A stretch of 15,427 nucleotides of DNA from Bacteroidota bacterium. GTDB lineage: Bacteria; Bacteroidota; Bacteroidia; Bacteroidales; Tenuifilaceae. Location of the stretch: the NCBI GenBank assembly GCA_023406715.1, contig JAEXVC010000175.1, forward strand, positions 1-15,427. Direction: 5' to 3'. The first letter of the stretch is position 1; each line of letters opens with the position of its first letter. A program made the translations under genes and the position numbers. Of the stretch, positions 12,679-15,427 are shown in pieces. Under the pieces are notes generated by a model. It did not search any database. It was given only the letters and a program-made list of their open reading frames with translations, and was not told the DNA's origin.

Positions 12679-15427
12679 TTGGAAAAATTAAGACATTATA
12701 CAAGTTCCACTAGCGCATTTTTTGCAGCCTTACTGGCTGCCACGGTATTCTTATTCCTGTTCTTTTATCTTGGAATAAATCAACGTAAATTCTCATACGC
12801 TGATTCAAAGCAAATTGCGAAAGAAATATCAAGAAAAGTAGCAGGAGAAACCGAGGCGTACTTTACTTCAAGTTTAATGATTGCTCGCTCAATGGCCCAA
12901 CGAGCATTGATTTATCAGAAATTAGGCGCAGACCGACAGGAAATCGTAAATATGCTGAAGGTTGCAGTGATGCGTAACCCTAACTTTTTGGGCGTATGGA
13001 CGATGTGGGAGCACAACGCATTCGATGGGAAAGATAACTATTACACCACCAATGAACTATACGATACACTTGGAAATTTATCGGTAACCTTTTTTAGGTA
13101 TAAGGATACCATTCTTTTAGAAGAAACTCAACCTGCCGATTATCTTGAGGATTACTATACTATTCCGAAAAAAACCAAATCTGAACTAATTATTGAGCCA
13201 TTCAATTATCAGTATCAGGGGTTTCCTTATGTTTACTATGAATCATCTGTGGTGATTCCAATTTTTAAGGACTCTGTTTTCCAAGGAGTATTTGGAATTG
13301 ATATTAATTTAGATTCACTGCAACGCAACCTAAATAAAGTAAGACTGTATGAAACAGGCTATCTTACTTTAATTTCAAACCAAGGAATAATAGTTTCTCA
13401 TATCGATTCTAATTATATATCTAAAAATTTCTTTGAATTAATTAATAAGAAAGATAGCGCTGTTGTTAATGCAATAAAAGGCGGACAAGAATACAGTATT
13501 GAAACTATTTCGGAATTTACCGGGCAAAAAGTTTTTAGGTTTTTCTATCCTATTAAGATAGGTAACAGCTCACACTTTTGGACAATGATGATAGAAATTC
13601 CTATTTGGGATGCTACTTATCGTTCCAGACAACTTATATATGTTGCTATTGGTATTTTGGTTTTGGGATTAGCCATAATTCTTTTTTTAGCCTTAAATAT
13701 TCTTGATAGAAAGAGGTATGAACAAGCCATATCAATTGCATTTTTTGAAATAGAGGAGAGAAATAAAATTGCATTGGAGAATGCTCAAAATTATCAGGAG
13801 ATTTTCAACTCTACAAGTGAGGCAATTTTTATTCACGATGCAAAAGATTTCAAAATAGTCGATGTAAATTCAGTTATGCTCCAAATGTATGGCTATAGTT
13901 CCAAGGAGGATGTTTTAAAGTTGTCGTTATCCTCCTTCTCATCAAACCTGAATGCATTTGCAGAAACAAAGGCTTTACAGTACATAAACAAAGCGCTGAA
14001 TGAAGGGCCTCAAGTTTTTGAGTGGCAAGCAAAAAGAAAGAACGGAGAACTGTTTTGGGTTGAAGTATCACTTAGGAGTTCTCAACTAGGCGGAACCAAC
14101 AGAATTCTAGCAGTAGTTAGGGATATCACTGAGCGCAAAAATGCACTATTAGCTGTAGAACAAAGCGAGAAGAAGTTCAGAGAACTATCAGAACTTTTAC
14201 CTCAAATTGTATGGGAGGCAAGCCTTGATGGTACATTTACTTACACCAATAAAAAAGGGTACGACCTTTTTGGCTTTGAACCTGAGGACCTAGAAAAAGG
14301 AATTAAAATTCAAGATATTCTTGTTCCAGAAGACAGAGAACGTGCTTCAAGCAAAATTAAAGAATTATTCCAAAGCAACCACACTAATAACGGAACAACC
14401 TATACTGCACTTAAAAGGGATGGTAGCACATTCCCAATTGAGATATATTCTAGCTTAATATATTCTGGGAATATTCCTATTGGACTAAGAGGTGTAACTC
14501 TGGATATTTCCGAAAGAGAAAATGCGGCAAAAGCCCTTAAGCAGAGTGAAGAAAAGTATCGGACTCTAATGGAGAGCATGAACGAGGTTGTAATAATGGC
14601 CGACAACAACCACGTGGTACATTACGTTAACAAAAAGTTCACAGAGGTGCTGGGTTATACACCTGATGAAATTGTTGGTAAAATTGGCTATAAGATATTG
14701 CAAGACCCCGAAGATTATAATGTCCTTGAGCGTGCAAACAAGGAAAGAATAAGCAAGTTGGGTGGTAGTTACGAATTAACTTTTAAGTCGAAAGACGGAC
14801 GTAAACTTAATTTTTTGGTCAGCGGGGCTCCTGTTTTTGACTCGAACGGACAAGCTTGGGCCTCAATAGCCTCTATGATGGATATCACAGAGAGAAAGCA
14901 AATTGAAAAAGACCTACGAGAGAGTGAAAAAAAATACAGAACCCTCATCGAAAACATTAACGAGGTGTTTATGATGGTGGATAATGATGATAGAATTCTT
15001 TTTGTAAATCATAAATTCACTGAAATATTAGGCTATGATCCCGATGAAGTAATTGGGAAAGTTGGCTACGAACTACTACTATCTGAAAACGATAAAATCA
15101 AAATAATAAACGCCAATAAAGATAGACTATCCAATATTGTTAGCCAGTATGAGGCAACCTTCATATCCAAAACCGGACAAAAGGTTGAGTTTCTTGTTAG
15201 CGGAGCGCCTATTCTGAATAATGAAGGGAAAACCATAGGTTCTATTGGTGCTATGATGGATATTACCGACAGGAAAAAGGCTGAAAGAAAATTACGCGAG
15301 AGCCAACAACTTTTTGAAACCCTTGCACTGATGTCGCCTGTTGGAATTTTTAGAACCAGAGCCGATGGTTACACCAACTACGTAAACCCAAAATGGTGCG
15401 AACTATCTGGCTTAAACTACTCTGAGG
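12679..15427 (+). CDS. Membrane-bound Cache/multi-PAS sensor protein, 3' end outside window
   Basis: The frame is open from a TTG at 12679 to the window end (916 codons). An in-frame TAA at 12667-12669 limits extension, and the first in-frame ATG is about 200 bases later, inside the sensor domain, so TTG is the likely start. Residues 1-34 hold a transmembrane segment (AFFAALLAATVFLFLFFYLGI). Residues about 35-315 are a periplasmic Cache-like sensor (FLGVWTMWEHNAFDGKD, SSVVIPIFKDSVFQGVFGIDINLDSL, GYLTLISNQGIIVSH), and 318-341 are a second membrane segment. PAS domains follow from about 372, 496, 623 and 749, with a fifth starting near 875. Each complete PAS ends in a PAC motif of the type DITERK or DISERE. 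The output domain is not seen; a histidine kinase is most likely, a diguanylate cyclase less so. Ligand unknown. Confidence 0.88.
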   Translation, partial: MEKLRHYTSSTSAFFAALLAATVFLFLFFYLGINQRKFSYADSKQIAKEISRKVAGETEAYFTSSLMIARSMAQRALIYQKLGADRQEIVNMLKVAVMRNPNFLGVWTMWEHNAFDGKDNYYTTNELYDTLGNLSVTFFRYKDTILLEETQPADYLEDYYTIPKKTKSELIIEPFNYQYQGFPYVYYESSVVIPIFKDSVFQGVFGIDINLDSLQRNLNKVRLYETGYLTLISNQGIIVSHIDSNYISKNFFELINKKDSAVVNAIKGGQEYSIETISEFTGQKVFRFFYPIKIGNSSHFWTMMIEIPIWDATYRSRQLIYVAIGILVLGLAIILFLALNILDRKRYEQAISIAFFEIEERNKIALENAQNYQEIFNSTSEAIFIHDAKDFKIVDVNSVMLQMYGYSSKEDVLKLSLSSFSSNLNAFAETKALQYINKALNEGPQVFEWQAKRKNGELFWVEVSLRSSQLGGTNRILAVVRDITERKNALLAVEQSEKKFRELSELLPQIVWEASLDGTFTYTNKKGYDLFGFEPEDLEKGIKIQDILVPEDRERASSKIKELFQSNHTNNGTTYTALKRDGSTFPIEIYSSLIYSGNIPIGLRGVTLDISERENAAKALKQSEEKYRTLMESMNEVVIMADNNHVVHYVNKKFTEVLGYTPDEIVGKIGYKILQDPEDYNVLERANKERISKLGGSYELTFKSKDGRKLNFLVSGAPVFDSNGQAWASIASMMDITERKQIEKDLRESEKKYRTLIENINEVFMMVDNDDRILFVNHKFTEILGYDPDEVIGKVGYELLLSENDKIKIINANKDRLSNIVSQYEATFISKTGQKVEFLVSGAPILNNEGKTIGSIGAMMDITDRKKAERKLRESQQLFETLALMSPVGIFRTRADGYTNYVNPKWCELSGLNYSE
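14545..15300 (+). repeat. Tandem PAS duplication, 378-bp period
   Basis: PAS3 (14545-14922) and PAS4 (14923-15300) are both exactly 126 codons. They align without gaps at roughly half identical residues, including SE.KYRTL at the start, LVSGAP in the middle and MMDIT.RK at the end. PAS5 begins in register at 15301, but its visible start differs (QLFETLALMSPVGIF). This points to an intragenic duplication of one PAS module. Confidence 0.85.

Noticed and set aside
12880..12882. First in-frame ATG as the start of the PAS sensor
   Set aside because: It would remove the first membrane segment and part of the sensor domain that the frame clearly encodes.
1..15427. Mobile elements, prophage or defence system
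   Set aside because: No transposase, integrase, terminal repeats, toxin-antitoxin pair or known defence genes were found on either strand.

Overview
The window looks like chromosomal DNA of a Bacteroidota bacterium, probably from the Bacteroidales or Marinilabiliales side. The reasons are: moderate-to-low GC; A-rich start regions with no strong Shine-Dalgarno; promoters of the phylum-specific form TTTG-N19/20-TAnnTTTG (clear before the tRNA and before purD); PspC proteins with the extended N-terminal domain I associate with Bacteroidota; and a DUF6427-type membrane protein next to purD. No phage, transposon, plasmid or CRISPR structure was seen.

Layout: (1) 1-1681, the end of plsX overlapping a complete fabH, followed by a strong terminator: membrane phospholipid and fatty acid initiation. 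(2) 1722-1909, tRNA-Gln(UUG) on the minus strand with its own promoter and terminator. (3) 1938-4526, a minus-strand operon of short PspC protein, PadR-family repressor and long PspC protein: a likely envelope-stress or membrane-homeostasis module with its own regulator. (4) 4677-6274, a DUF2797 zinc-cluster protein and a class C HAD acid phosphatase, converging with only 2 bases between their stops and a 13-bp hairpin at the junction. (5) 6494-9667, a very large exported protein made almost entirely of aromatic/proline beta-strand repeats. (6) 9682-12547, a promoter-driven operon of purD, a DUF6427-type membrane protein and a stand-alone DEDDh exonuclease. (7) 12679 to the window end, a membrane-bound Cache/multi-PAS sensor protein that starts with TTG and runs off the edge.

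The most unusual item is the repeat protein. About 54 short units carry a hydrophobic-P-hydrophobic-aromatic core. In the central part they are organised in five-unit super-repeats whose proline positions recur at exactly 91 residues (273 bp) over six consecutive intervals, with an internal spacing of 19-17-21-17-17. I do not recognise a characterised family for it. Other points of interest are the two paralogous PspC genes flanking a PadR gene, a 9-bp direct repeat over their promoter, and an exact 126-residue periodicity of the last PAS domains.
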